From Pseudomonas sp. RIT-PI-AD (lineage in GTDB: Bacteria > Pseudomonadota > Gammaproteobacteria > Pseudomonadales > Pseudomonadaceae), in NCBI RefSeq assembly GCF_025642785.1, contig NZ_JANZKU010000016.1, positions 47,612 to 111,611 of the forward strand: a stretch of 64,000 bases of DNA, in the 5' to 3' direction. Positions 38,237 to 48,049 of this stretch are shown here, piece after piece. A program made the position numbers and the translations under genes. Under the pieces are notes generated by a model. The model searched no databases. It was given only the letters and a program-made list of their open reading frames with translations, and was not told where the DNA came from. How positions within the stretch are numbered: the stretch's first letter is position 1; each line of letters opens with the position of its first letter.

Positions 38237-41152
38237 TCAGCCACTGCCCAGCAGCGACAGCGCCATGCGCCGGATGTGATGCAACTCGACCGGTTTGATC
38301 AGGCAAGCCGACGCGCCGCGCCGCTGCGCCTCCTCCAGATCGGTGGGGTCGGCGGCTTCGCTCACCACGATCACCGGCACACCGTGCAGGCGCGGATCGC
38401 GGCGCAGCGCGTCGAGCAATTCGAAGGCGCTGTCGCCGGGCAGATCCAGGTCCAGCACCAGCAATCCCGGCACGCTCCGCTGCAACGCCTCCAGGGCCTG
38501 GGCGACCGAGACGGCGTCGCTGACCTCGGCATAGTCCTTCAGGCCCTCCTGCAAGACCCTCATGCACACCGGCTGCTCCTCGACGCAGAGCACTTCCGCC
38601 AAGGGCCGGTTCAACCGAGCGGCGTCGGGCGGAGCGATCGTTCCAGCCGGTATCGCGGCGCTCGGCAATTCGATCCAGAAACGGCTGCCGACGTTTTCCG
38701 CGCTGCTGTAGCCCACCTCGCCGCCCATCAGTTCGGCCAGTTCCCGCGACAGCACCAGGCCGATGCCGGTCCCCGGAATGATCGAATTCTCCCGCCCGAG
38801 GCGCTGGAAGGGCTGGAACAACTGCGCCTGCTGCTCGGCGCTCAGGCCGTTACCGGTGTCCTCCACCCACAGCCGCACTCCGCCCGGACGCAGTTCGTAA
38901 CCCAGGCGCACCAGCCCGCGCGCGCTGTTGTACTTGACCGCGTTGGAGAGCAGGTTGAGCAGGACCTGACGCAGGCGGCGCGCATCGGCCATTACGTAGA
39001 GCGGCGGATGCGGCAGTTCCATGGCCTGCAATTGCAACTGACGCGCCTGCAACTCCGGCTGGATCAACTCGGCGCAACCGGTGAGGATCGGGCCGATGTC
39101 CACCGCCTCCAGGCGAAGTTTCTGCCGGCGGTTCTCGATGCTGGACAGGTCGAGGATGTCGTCGACCAGGGAAGTCAGGTGGCGGCTGGCGTTGACGATT
39201 TCCCGCGCGTACTCCGACTCCACGCACCCCGACAGCGGGTCGCGCTCCTCGGCCTCCATGGCGATCAACTGGGCGAACCCGTGGATCGCGTTCAATGGCG
39301 TGCGCAACTCGTGGCTCATGCTGGAGAGGAAGCGGCTTTTCGCCTGGCTGGCGGCCTGGGCCTCCTGGCTGGCCTGGCGCAGTTCCTCCTCGACCTGCTT
39401 CAGGCGGGTGATGTCCACGTGCGTGCCCGCCATGCGCAGCGCCTTGCCATAGGGATCGCGGTCCATCACCTTGCCGCGGCTGAGCAACCAGGCATAAACG
39501 CCTTCGGCGTCGGCGAAACGGTACTCCGCATCGAACTCGCCCTCGTCGCCTTCCATGAACGCATGCCGCATGCGCCGGACGCGGTCGAGGTCGTCGGGAT
39601 GCACGCGCTGGTTGAATTCGGTGAAGGTCAGGGTGTCGCTCTGCAGGCCGAAGCGCTTGACGAAACGGCCGCTGATCTTGAAGCGCAGGGAGCGCGCGTC
39701 GATTTCCCAGATGCTCTCGGTGGTGCTTTCCAGCACCAACTCCAGGTTGCGTTGCGCCTCGCGCCGCTCGAGCTCGCTCGCCTCCAATTGCTTGCCGGCC
39801 TGACGTACCGCCTCGGCCATGGCGCTCAGCTCGGTGATCGGCGTTTCCGGCACCGCCGGCCGATAGTGGCCCTCGCCGATCGCCCGCATCATCGCCCCGA
39901 TGCCGGAAATCGGCTGGGCCAGGGCATCGCTGAGGCGTCGCGAGCGCGCCCACATCCAGGCGAAGAACAACGCGTAGAACAGCACCAGACCGGCGATCAA
40001 TACGTAGCCGATCTGCTGGTAGCGCTGCGCCAGGGTATTGGTCTCGTGGAAGATGTCGGCCTCGTCCACCACCATCAGCAGGTGCCAGCCGGTCTGGGGG
40101 ATCTCGCTCCAGGCCACCAGTTGCTTGCGGCCACCGAGCAGCACCTCCTGCACGTTGCTGCCGCGCTTGGTCGCCATCGCCTGCAACAGCGGCTGCATGC
40201 CGTTGCGCCGCGCCAGGTTGAAATCCTCCGGCTTGAGCACTTCGCGGCGCACGGCCTCGGCGTAGGAGTAGCTGGTCAGCTCGCGCAGGGCGAAGTCCTG
40301 CTCGCCGGCCTCCGGCAAGGCCATGATGTTGTTGTCGCGGCTGACCAGCATCGCGTAGCCCTGCCAGGGCACCGCCAAGTGGCTGATCTCGCTGAGCATC
40401 TGCCCGACGGTGATGTCGAGGCCGACCACGCCTTCGAGAAAATCGCCGCGGTAGATCGGCGCGATGGCCGACATCATCCAGCCCTGCCCGGCAGGATCGA
40501 GATAGACATCGGTCCAGACCAACCGGCGCTGCGGGTTGTGGCGGGCATCGGCGAGGTAATAGAAGTTGTAGTTCGGTATCACCATGTCGTGGGGATACTG
40601 CTCGAGGGGCGCGAAGAATGGGTAGATGCGGTTGTAGCTGTCCCAACTGTTGTAATACACCGCCGCCACCAGCGGGTTCGCCGAACGGATCGAACGCATC
40701 AGCGGATCGACCTGGGACAACCGCAGCGCCTTGTCACGATCCTGTTTCTCCAGGGGCGTGCTGTTGGCGTAGAAGGAGGCGGCGCGACCGTCGTCGCTGT
40801 GGCTGTAGAACACTCCGTCCGGGCTGAGGGTATGGCGCGCGCGTTCGATGGCATCCGGCTGGAAGCGGGTGTCCTGCAGGGCATTGGCGGTGGAGTCGCG
40901 GTAGATGCTCACCTGCGCTTCGATGCTTTCCAGGCGCCCGGCGATCACCTGGCCTTCCCGTTGCGCGGCGCTGGCGAGGTCCTGCACGGCGTTGCGCTGC
41001 AGGTAGTCCAGTTGGGCGTCGCGAATCGCCCCATTGCTGAACAGGTAAACGCCGATCAGCACCGACTCCACCAGCACCAGAGGAATCAACGCGCTCTGCA
41101 CGAAGGCACGCCAGATCCACTGGCGCAAAGCTTTACCCGACTTGCGCGACAT
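38237..41152 (-). CDS. Hybrid sensor histidine kinase with periplasmic Cache sensor
   Basis: A 971-residue membrane kinase. Order: N-terminal membrane helix (about 20-40), large periplasmic double-Cache-like domain, second helix (about 375-400), HAMP-like linker, PAS domain with PAC (about 480-580), HisKA with phospho-accepting H614 in SSMSHELRTPLNAIHG, HATPase (NLLSNAVKYN, GTGIGL) and a C-terminal receiver domain with D901 (LVLDLDLPGD). Start at ATG 41152 (MSRKSGKALRQW); longer readings would run through ssrA. The ligand is unknown. No response regulator gene is adjacent. Confidence 0.93.
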   Translation of the reverse strand: MSRKSGKALRQWIWRAFVQSALIPLVLVESVLIGVYLFSNGAIRDAQLDYLQRNAVQDLASAAQREGQVIAGRLESIEAQVSIYRDSTANALQDTRFQPDAIERARHTLSPDGVFYSHSDDGRAASFYANSTPLEKQDRDKALRLSQVDPLMRSIRSANPLVAAVYYNSWDSYNRIYPFFAPLEQYPHDMVIPNYNFYYLADARHNPQRRLVWTDVYLDPAGQGWMMSAIAPIYRGDFLEGVVGLDITVGQMLSEISHLAVPWQGYAMLVSRDNNIMALPEAGEQDFALRELTSYSYAEAVRREVLKPEDFNLARRNGMQPLLQAMATKRGSNVQEVLLGGRKQLVAWSEIPQTGWHLLMVVDEADIFHETNTLAQRYQQIGYVLIAGLVLFYALFFAWMWARSRRLSDALAQPISGIGAMMRAIGEGHYRPAVPETPITELSAMAEAVRQAGKQLEASELERREAQRNLELVLESTTESIWEIDARSLRFKISGRFVKRFGLQSDTLTFTEFNQRVHPDDLDRVRRMRHAFMEGDEGEFDAEYRFADAEGVYAWLLSRGKVMDRDPYGKALRMAGTHVDITRLKQVEEELRQASQEAQAASQAKSRFLSSMSHELRTPLNAIHGFAQLIAMEAEERDPLSGCVESEYAREIVNASRHLTSLVDDILDLSSIENRRQKLRLEAVDIGPILTGCAELIQPELQARQLQLQAMELPHPPLYVMADARRLRQVLLNLLSNAVKYNSARGLVRLGYELRPGGVRLWVEDTGNGLSAEQQAQLFQPFQRLGRENSIIPGTGIGLVLSRELAELMGGEVGYSSAENVGSRFWIELPSAAIPAGTIAPPDAARLNRPLAEVLCVEEQPVCMRVLQEGLKDYAEVSDAVSVAQALEALQRSVPGLLVLDLDLPGDSAFELLDALRRDPRLHGVPVIVVSEAADPTDLEEAQRRGASACLIKPVELHHIRRMALSLLGSG

Positions 41153-41253
41153 CGAAACGCTCTCCAGGACTCGCGGAATCAAACAGCAATCATATAGACC
41201 ATTGCGGCGAAAGGCAGAGTCGACGTTGCAGAACCTTTGCCGTACACTAGCCC

Positions 41254-41275
41254 ACGGTGCTTCGAGCACCGTTTT
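41254..41275 (+). terminator. Terminator-like hairpin directly before ssrA
   Basis: A perfect 8-bp stem ACGGTGCT/AGCACCGT with a TCG loop, followed by TTT and then at once the tmRNA 5' end (41276). It may be part of the pre-tmRNA 5' leader. A possible -10, TACACT, lies at 41243-41248. Confidence 0.55.
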
Positions 41276-41634
41276 GGGGCCGATTAGGATTCGACGCCGG
41301 TAACAAAACTTGAGGGGCATGCCGAGCTGGTAGCAGAACTCGTAAATTCGCTGCTGCAAACTTATAGTTGCCAACGACGACAACTACGCTCTAGCAGCCT
41401 AAGTGCCGCTAGCTGTCCATAGGGGATGCCTGTAAACCCGAAGATTCTGGACAGTCAGATAGAACAGGATCGCCGCCAAGTTCGCTGTAGACGTAACGGC
41501 TAAAACTCATACAGCTCGCTCCGAACGCCCTGCCACTCGGGCCGTGAGGAGTTAACTCAGTAGAGATGGCTACGCATGTAGAACCAATAGCGGAGAGCTG
41601 GCGGACGGGGGTTCAAATCCCCCCGGCTCCACCA
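41276..41634 (+). ncRNA. ssrA: tmRNA (SsrA), one-piece
   Basis: Rescues stalled ribosomes by tagging the nascent peptide. The 5' end GGGGCCGATTAGGATTCGAC and the 3' T-arm GGGGGTTCAAATCCCCCC with CCGGCTCCACCA form the alanyl-tRNA-like domain. The tag frame at 41370-41402 encodes A-N-D-D-N-Y-A-L-A-A-stop, the Pseudomonas tag. 359 nt. The 3' end is the integration site of the downstream island. Confidence 0.98.
41600..41634 (+). mobile_element. Island left junction (attL) in ssrA 3' end
   Basis: The ssrA 3' end, including T-arm and CCA, is intact and is followed after 173 bases by a P4-type integrase transcribed away from it. tmRNA genes are common targets of such integrases. Exact crossover bases are not determinable; no second copy was seen in the window. 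Confidence 0.75.
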
Positions 41635-41658
41635 TTTAGTCTTCCCAGGAAGACCCAT

Positions 41659-41702
41659 AAAAGCCGTAAAGCCTAGAGAAATCAAAGCTTTACGGCTTTT
41701 TT
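41659..41702 (+). terminator. Terminator downstream of ssrA
   Basis: A perfect stem AAAAGCCGTAAAGC / GCTTTACGGCTTTT with 14-base loop and six Ts. It ends tmRNA transcription but lies on the island side of the junction. Confidence 0.88.
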
Positions 41703-41748
41703 CTTGCCCGCGTTTTCCCACCTAATCCCAGTGCATCCCACGGTTGAC

Positions 41749-41772
41749 GGGGGCATATATGGGGGCATAAAA
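41749..41772 (+). repeat. Tandem 12-mer before the integrase gene
   Basis: GGGGGCATATAT is followed directly by GGGGGCATAAAA; an inverted GTGCCCCC lies at 41799-41806. Possible arm-type sites for the integrase or excisionase. Confidence 0.45.
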
Positions 41773-41807
41773 CGCTCATCAGCTCGCTCGGAGAGGATGT
41801 GCCCCCA

Positions 41808-43130
41808 ATGCCCCTGAAAGACACCAACTGCCGCAACGCCAAGCCCCAGGACAAGCCGTACCGCTTGTATGACGAACAGGGCTTGTACCTAGAAGTACAG
41901 CCCAATGGAGGCCGTTACTGGCGCTTGAAGTACCGCTTTCTGGGAAAGGAAAAGCGCCTGGCGCTTGGTGTTTATCCTGAGGTCGGCCTGCAGGAGGCGC
42001 GGCGAAAACGTGATGATGCCCGTGTCCAGCTCGCCAGCGGCCAAGACCCTTCATTGCAAAGACGCATGGCCAAGGTGGTCAGTCAGCTCGATCACCAGCA
42101 CACCTTTGAGTCGGTTGCCACGCAGTGGCTGAGTATTCGCGAGTCCTCCTGGGACCCGGAGTACACCCGCACGGTGCGGCAGCGCCTTGAGCTCAATGCC
42201 TACCCCTGGCTGGGAAAACTCCCGATCAGCAGCATCAGCACGCCCATGCTGGTAGAAAATCTGCAGCGCATCATCAAACGCGGTGCTCGCGAGACGGCGC
42301 GTCGTGTTGCCCAGATCTACAAACAGATTTTCGAGTTCGCCGAAGCTGCCGGCATCACCCCACCCCACCAGATCGGGAATCTCTCGCGTACTCTCCCAGC
42401 CAAGCGGGTGAAACACTTTGCTGCCGTGACCGACCCTGAAAAGCTCGGCGCTCTGCTTAAAGCACTGGATAGCTACAGCGGAACGATGCCTGTTTGTTGT
42501 GCGTTAAAACTGGCTCCGTTGCTGTTCTGCCGACCCGGAGACCTTCGACACATGGAATGGTCGGAGGTCAATCTGGATGCTGGCGAATGGCTGATTCCCG
42601 GCCACAAGATGAAAGGGCTCACTGTCACCAAACAGGATCGCCCGGATCATTTGGTTCCCCTAAGCCAGCAAGCAATCGCTGTTCTGCGCGAGCTGAAACC
42701 ACTCACCGGCAGACATCGGTACGCCTTCCCCTCGGCACGAGGAGGCGACCGACCGATGTCCAACAACGCCGTCCTCAGCGCACTACGCCGCATGGACATT
42801 AGCGGCGACGAAATGACAGGGCACGGCTTTCGTGCAACAGCGAGAACCATAGGTGCTGAGGTGTTGGGGTTCCGCCCAGACCTCCTCGAGCATCAGCTTG
42901 CTCACACGGTAAAAAATCCGCTGGGACGTGCGTACGACCGAACCTCATTTCTGCCAGAGCGACGCGACATGATGCAGACATGGGCCGACTATTTGGACTC
43001 GATAAAACTGAATGCGCGCTCATGCCATCAGCCGGCCCCTTCAAGCCAGTACAAGCAGCATCGCTTCGCATCAGTACGGGCTGAATTGCTAAACTGCGCG
43101 AATTTGGCGTCTGCAATGCGCCACGCGTAG
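41808..43130 (+). CDS. int: P4-type tyrosine integrase
   Basis: Site-specific recombinase of the island. 440 residues: N-terminal DUF4102 arm-binding domain (LKDTNCRNAKP, GLYLEVQPNGGRYWRLKYRF), central SAM-like domain, and catalytic domain with Arg in [21 protein letters not shown] (His-x-x-Arg) and catalytic Tyr in GRAYDR. Start taken at ATG 41808, 10 bases after GGAGAGGA; GTG 41799 is possible. Complete and apparently functional. Confidence 0.95.
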   Translation: MPLKDTNCRNAKPQDKPYRLYDEQGLYLEVQPNGGRYWRLKYRFLGKEKRLALGVYPEVGLQEARRKRDDARVQLASGQDPSLQRRMAKVVSQLDHQHTFESVATQWLSIRESSWDPEYTRTVRQRLELNAYPWLGKLPISSISTPMLVENLQRIIKRGARETARRVAQIYKQIFEFAEAAGITPPHQIGNLSRTLPAKRVKHFAAVTDPEKLGALLKALDSYSGTMPVCCALKLAPLLFCRPGDLRHMEWSEVNLDAGEWLIPGHKMKGLTVTKQDRPDHLVPLSQQAIAVLRELKPLTGRHRYAFPSARGGDRPMSNNAVLSALRRMDISGDEMTGHGFRATARTIGAEVLGFRPDLLEHQLAHTVKNPLGRAYDRTSFLPERRDMMQTWADYLDSIKLNARSCHQPAPSSQYKQHRFASVRAELLNCANLASAMRHA

Positions 43131-43150
43131 TTCAAAAGGAATTCCTGCCG

Positions 43151-46100
43151 ATGTCAGCCTTATCAGCCTTGCTCAATACCTACCGTAGCGCTTCTGTCAC
43201 CGAACGCGAAAAAGGTACTTACTTTGAAGAGCTGGTTTGCACTTACCTGCGCAACGAAGCCACCTACCGCGACCTGTACGACAAGGTATGGACATATGCG
43301 GAATGGGCGAAGGAGCAAAGCCTCAGCGGCAAAGATGCGGGCATTGATTTAGTGGCTCGCGCCCAGGGCACCGGCCAATACCACGCTATCCAGTGCAAGC
43401 TGTATGCCGAGGACTACAAAGTCCAGAAGAAGGACATCGACAGCTTCTTCACCGCCTCGGGCAAAACGCCGTTCTCGCACCGCGTCATCGTTACCACCAC
43501 CAACAACTGGAGCGAGCACGCCGAGGATGCACTGCAAGGCCAGCAGCCCCCAGTCAGTAAGATCGACCTACAAGCCTTAGAAGACAGCCAAATTGACTGG
43601 GCCAAGTATCAACCCAATCAGGCAGTCGCCCTCAAGGCCAAGAAGCAGCTACGCGATCACCAACAGACCGCCCTTAACGCCGTTGCCGCAGGCCTCAAGG
43701 AGGCCGAGCGTGGCAAGCTGATCATGGCTTGCGGCACCGGCAAGACCTTCACCAGCCTGAAGATTGCCGAGCAGCAGGCCGGCAAGGGCAAGCGTGTACT
43801 GTTCCTGGTGCCCAGCCTGTCACTGCTATCGCAAACCCTTACCGAATGGACGCAGGAAAGCGCCACCCCGCTCCACAGCTTTGCCGTCTGCTCCGACAAT
43901 GACGTAGGCAAGAAGCGAAAAACAGAGGATGACGCGGTTCAGGTGTTCACCCATGAACTGCGATATCCGGCCACTACCAAGGCAGATCGCCTCGCGGCAG
44001 AAATGCTCAAGCGTCACGATGCCGAACACATGAGCGTGGTGTTCTCCACCTATCACTCCATCGATGTGATCAGCCGCGCCCAGGCTGATCATGGCCTGGC
44101 CGCTTTCGATCTGGTGATCTGCGACGAAGCACACCGCACCACGGGTGCCACCTTTGGCGACGATGACGAAAGCAACTTTGTGCGCGTTCATGATGCCGAC
44201 TACATCCGCGCCACCAAACGTCTGTACATGACTGCTACGCCGCGCATCTACGGTGACAACGCCAAGCTCAAGGCTGAGTCCGGCGAAGTTACCCTGTGCT
44301 CGATGGATGACGAAGCGCTCTACGGCAAAGAGCTGTTCGTCATCAACTTCTCCGAGGCCGTTCAGCGCGGCCTGCTCACCGATTACAAGGTGCTGGTACT
44401 CACCGTCGAGGAGAGCACCATCAGCCGCCGCCTTCAGGAGATGCTGAAGGACGAGAACAACCAACTCAAGGTAGACGACGCCGCCAAAATAGTCGGTTGC
44501 TGGAAGGCGCTGGCCAAGCAGGGATTGGCCGAAAACTTGGTGGGTGATGATCAGCCCATGAGACGCGCTGTAGCTTTTTGCCAGGTCATCTCGCCCAGCT
44601 ACAAGGGCACCAAGCACAAGGTCAGCTCGATCAACATCGCCAGCATGTTCCAGTCGGTGGTAGAGGCTTATCAGGAGTCAGAAAACATCGATGAGGCCTC
44701 ACGCATCATCTGCGAAGCAGCACACGTCGATGGCGGCATGAACGCCAGCGCCAAGGAAGCAAAGCTCAACTGGCTCAAGGAAGAGCCGCCAGCGAATACC
44801 TGCCGCATCCTCAGCAATGTGCGCTGCCTGTCTGAAGGTGTGGACGTGCCAGCGCTGGACGCCGTGCTCTTCCTCACCCCGCGTAATTCCCAGGTGGACG
44901 TGGTGCAGTCCGTTGGCCGGGTAATGCGCAACGCACCGGGTAAGAAGCGTGGCTATGTGGTGCTGCCAGTGGTCATTCCGGCCGGCATGGAGCCCCACGA
45001 AGCGCTCAATGATAACCAGACCTACAAAGTAGTCTGGCAGGTGCTTCAGGCACTGCGCTCGCACGACGACAGCTTCGACGCCATGGTCAACAAGCTCGAC
45101 CTGATCGGCTCTGACCCGCGCAAGATGGAAGTCATCGCCATCACCGACAAGGCCGAGAAAAAGGCCAGGAAAGCTAGCGGCACGAGCAACGGCCAGGCAG
45201 GCAAAGGCCAGTACGGCATTGGTGAGAAACACGCTAAGTACGATGTTGAAGGCCAGATGACCCAGCAGGCCGAGCTGACCTACGAGGTCGGGGAAATCGA
45301 GAAGGCCATCTACGCCAAAATCGTCGACAAGTGCGGCAACCGCCACCACTGGGAAGACTGGGCCAACGACATCGCCAAGATCGCCCGCACCCATATCGAC
45401 CGTATCCAGGGCATTTTGGAGAACCCTGAATATACCCAGGAGAGAACGACTTTCGATGCCTTCGCCGCAGAGCTGCGCGATGATCTCAACGACAGCATCA
45501 GCGATGGCGAGATCGTCGAAATGCTTGCCCAGCATCTGGTAACAAAGCCAGTGTTCGATGCGTTGTTCGATGAATACAGCTTTGCTAGTCACAACCCCAT
45601 GTCCAAGGCCATGCAAGGCGTACTGGACGCGCTTCACGAACATCACCTGGCCAAGGAAGCCGATACCCTCGAGAAGTTCTACGCTAGTGTGCGTCAGCGT
45701 GCTGCCGGCATCGACAACGCCCAGGGTAAGCAGAAGATCATCGTCGAGCTGTACGACAAGTTCTTCCGCAACGCCTTCCCCAAGATGACCGAGCGCTTGG
45801 GCATCGTTTACACCCCAGTCGAGGTGGTGGACTTTATCCTCCACAGCGTCAACCACCTGCTGCAACAGGAGTTCGGCCAAACCCTGGGCAGTAAGGGCGT
45901 CCACATCATCGACCCGTTCACTGGCACCGGTACCTTCATCACCCGCCTGATCCAGTCTGGCCTGATCAAGCCGGAAGAGTTGCCGCACAAATACCGGCAC
46001 GAGATCCACGCTAACGAGCTGGTACTACTGGCCTACTACATTGCCGCCATCAATATCGAAGCGGCCTACCATGGCGAAGTAATCGACGAGTACGCCCCGT

Positions 46101-48049
46101 TTGAGGGCATCTGCCTGACCGATACCTTCCAGATGTATGAGAAGGACGATTTGGTAGACGCGCTGTTGGAGGACAACAGCGCGAGACGTAAGCGGCAGAA
46201 GGATTTGGATATACGAGTGATTGTGGGCAATCCGCCGTATTCCATTGGGCAGGGTAGCCAGAACGACAATAACCAGAACGTCAGCTATCCGAGCCTAGAT
46301 AGCCGCATTGAGGAGACCTACGCCGCCCGCTCAAATGCAACGCTCTCTAAAGGGTTGTACGACAGTTACATACGCGCCATTCGCTGGGCCAGTGACCGTA
46401 TTGGAAATGCAGGTGTGATTGGCTTTGTTACTGGTGCGGGTTGGATCTCTACAAATACTTTTGATGGCCTGCGTAAATGCCTGGCCGATGAGTTTTCCAG
46501 CCTTTATGTGTTTCATCTGCGTGGTAACCAGCTCACCAGTGGCGAGACCTCACGTAAGGAAGGTGGCAAGATTTTCGGCAGCGGCAGCCGCGCCCCTATC
46601 GCCATCTCCCTGCTGGTCAAGAATCCCGACGCAAAGGCTCACGGTCAGATTTATTTCCACGACATTGGTGACTATCTCAGTCGTGAGGAAAAACTGGAGA
46701 AAATTGCAGGTTTCAGCAGCGTTGGCGGTATTGAGCAGTGGCAACAAATCCTCCCGGATGAGCACGGTGACTGGCTCAAGCAGCGCGACAGTAGCTTTAG
46801 CCAGTTCATCGTCATAGGTGACAAAAAGAGCGACTCGCCAAAGCTTTTTGATAATTTCTCGCTGGGCGTAGTGACCAACCGCGATGCTTGGGCCTACAAC
46901 GCCAGTCAGGACAAGCTGAAAGCGAATATGAGTAGCATGATCGGCTTTTATAACTCCGAGGTGGCGCGTTTCAACGCGGCGCACCTTGCGCTGGATAGCA
47001 AGAAGCGGCAAGCAAGCGTAGATGGCTTTATTGATACCGATCCATCCCGTATCAGTTGGACGCGCGGTCTGAAACAAGAGCTGGCAAAAAACCGCACGTT
47101 TGAATATGAAGCTACCTCACTGACACCATCGCTCTACCGTCCATTTACCAAGCAATGGCTATATTTCAACCGTACTTTCAATGAGATGGTGCTCCAGATG
47201 CCACGCATTTTTCCCAATGCGGGTTCTAGGAATTTGGTGATCTGCTTGGCGGGAGCAGGCGCAAAGCACAGCTTCTGCTGCTTGATGGCCGACGCGCTTC
47301 CAAACTTAGGAATGGTAGATATTGGGGTTACCCAATGCTTTCCACTTTACCTTTACGATGAAGCTGCACAAGCCTCAAAAGATGACCTTTTTGCCGAACT
47401 TACTGAATGCGGTATGCGCCGCCGCGAGGCCATTACTGACATAGGCTTGGCTCACTTCCAAGCGGCCTATTCCGGCGAGCAGATCAGCAAAGAAGACCTT
47501 TTCTACTACGTCTACGGCATCCTCCATTCGCCTGATTACCGCGAGCGCTACGCAGATAATCTGAGCAAGGAACTGCCGCGCATTCCGGCAGTGAAGAAAG
47601 CCGCCGACTTCTGGGCTTTCAGCAAGGCGGGCCGCGCCCTTGCTGAGCTTCATCTGAACTACGAAACCGTCGAGCCATACCCACTGACCATTGAGGCCAA
47701 GGGCGCACTCACGAATGCCGATTACCTCGTAGAGAAGATGAAGTTCGCCAAGAAGGGCGACAAGACCACGGTCATCTACAACCACCGCATCACCCTCAAG
47801 GGCATTCCTGAAGCGGCCTGGGATTACGTGATCAACGGCAAAGCCGCACTCGATTGGGTCATGGAGCGCCAGGCAGTGCGCACAGACAAAGCCAGCGGCA
47901 TCGTCAACGACGCCAACGACTGGGCCAACGAAACCATGGGTAACCCCAAGTACCCACTCGAGCTGTTCCAGCGCGTGGTCACCGTCAGCTTGGAAACCCA
48001 GAAAATCGTCAAGGCGCTGCCAAAACTCGATATCGGCACAGATGACTAG
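43151..48049 (+). CDS. Type ISP restriction-modification enzyme (LlaGI/LlaBIII-like)
   Basis: A single polypeptide of 1,632 residues that should both methylate and cut DNA. Domains in order: Mrr-like nuclease with D66 (AGIDLVA) and Q81-x-K83 (IQCKLY); SF2 helicase with Walker A ACGTGKT (193-199), DEAH (325-328) and motif VI QSVGRVMR (586-593); coupler; gamma-class N6-adenine methyltransferase with DPFTGTG (921-927) and NPPY (1027-1030); C-terminal target-recognition region. Length and order match type ISP enzymes. It starts 21 bases after the integrase stop, behind AAAGGAA. No separate specificity gene is needed. Confidence 0.88.
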   Translation: MSALSALLNTYRSASVTEREKGTYFEELVCTYLRNEATYRDLYDKVWTYAEWAKEQSLSGKDAGIDLVARAQGTGQYHAIQCKLYAEDYKVQKKDIDSFFTASGKTPFSHRVIVTTTNNWSEHAEDALQGQQPPVSKIDLQALEDSQIDWAKYQPNQAVALKAKKQLRDHQQTALNAVAAGLKEAERGKLIMACGTGKTFTSLKIAEQQAGKGKRVLFLVPSLSLLSQTLTEWTQESATPLHSFAVCSDNDVGKKRKTEDDAVQVFTHELRYPATTKADRLAAEMLKRHDAEHMSVVFSTYHSIDVISRAQADHGLAAFDLVICDEAHRTTGATFGDDDESNFVRVHDADYIRATKRLYMTATPRIYGDNAKLKAESGEVTLCSMDDEALYGKELFVINFSEAVQRGLLTDYKVLVLTVEESTISRRLQEMLKDENNQLKVDDAAKIVGCWKALAKQGLAENLVGDDQPMRRAVAFCQVISPSYKGTKHKVSSINIASMFQSVVEAYQESENIDEASRIICEAAHVDGGMNASAKEAKLNWLKEEPPANTCRILSNVRCLSEGVDVPALDAVLFLTPRNSQVDVVQSVGRVMRNAPGKKRGYVVLPVVIPAGMEPHEALNDNQTYKVVWQVLQALRSHDDSFDAMVNKLDLIGSDPRKMEVIAITDKAEKKARKASGTSNGQAGKGQYGIGEKHAKYDVEGQMTQQAELTYEVGEIEKAIYAKIVDKCGNRHHWEDWANDIAKIARTHIDRIQGILENPEYTQERTTFDAFAAELRDDLNDSISDGEIVEMLAQHLVTKPVFDALFDEYSFASHNPMSKAMQGVLDALHEHHLAKEADTLEKFYASVRQRAAGIDNAQGKQKIIVELYDKFFRNAFPKMTERLGIVYTPVEVVDFILHSVNHLLQQEFGQTLGSKGVHIIDPFTGTGTFITRLIQSGLIKPEELPHKYRHEIHANELVLLAYYIAAINIEAAYHGEVIDEYAPFEGICLTDTFQMYEKDDLVDALLEDNSARRKRQKDLDIRVIVGNPPYSIGQGSQNDNNQNVSYPSLDSRIEETYAARSNATLSKGLYDSYIRAIRWASDRIGNAGVIGFVTGAGWISTNTFDGLRKCLADEFSSLYVFHLRGNQLTSGETSRKEGGKIFGSGSRAPIAISLLVKNPDAKAHGQIYFHDIGDYLSREEKLEKIAGFSSVGGIEQWQQILPDEHGDWLKQRDSSFSQFIVIGDKKSDSPKLFDNFSLGVVTNRDAWAYNASQDKLKANMSSMIGFYNSEVARFNAAHLALDSKKRQASVDGFIDTDPSRISWTRGLKQELAKNRTFEYEATSLTPSLYRPFTKQWLYFNRTFNEMVLQMPRIFPNAGSRNLVICLAGAGAKHSFCCLMADALPNLGMVDIGVTQCFPLYLYDEAAQASKDDLFAELTECGMRRREAITDIGLAHFQAAYSGEQISKEDLFYYVYGILHSPDYRERYADNLSKELPRIPAVKKAADFWAFSKAGRALAELHLNYETVEPYPLTIEAKGALTNADYLVEKMKFAKKGDKTTVIYNHRITLKGIPEAAWDYVINGKAALDWVMERQAVRTDKASGIVNDANDWANETMGNPKYPLELFQRVVTVSLETQKIVKALPKLDIGTDD

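Noticed and set aside
38216..41197. 993-codon open frame opposite the histidine kinase
   Set aside because: Antisense shadow; the - strand has ordered kinase domains.
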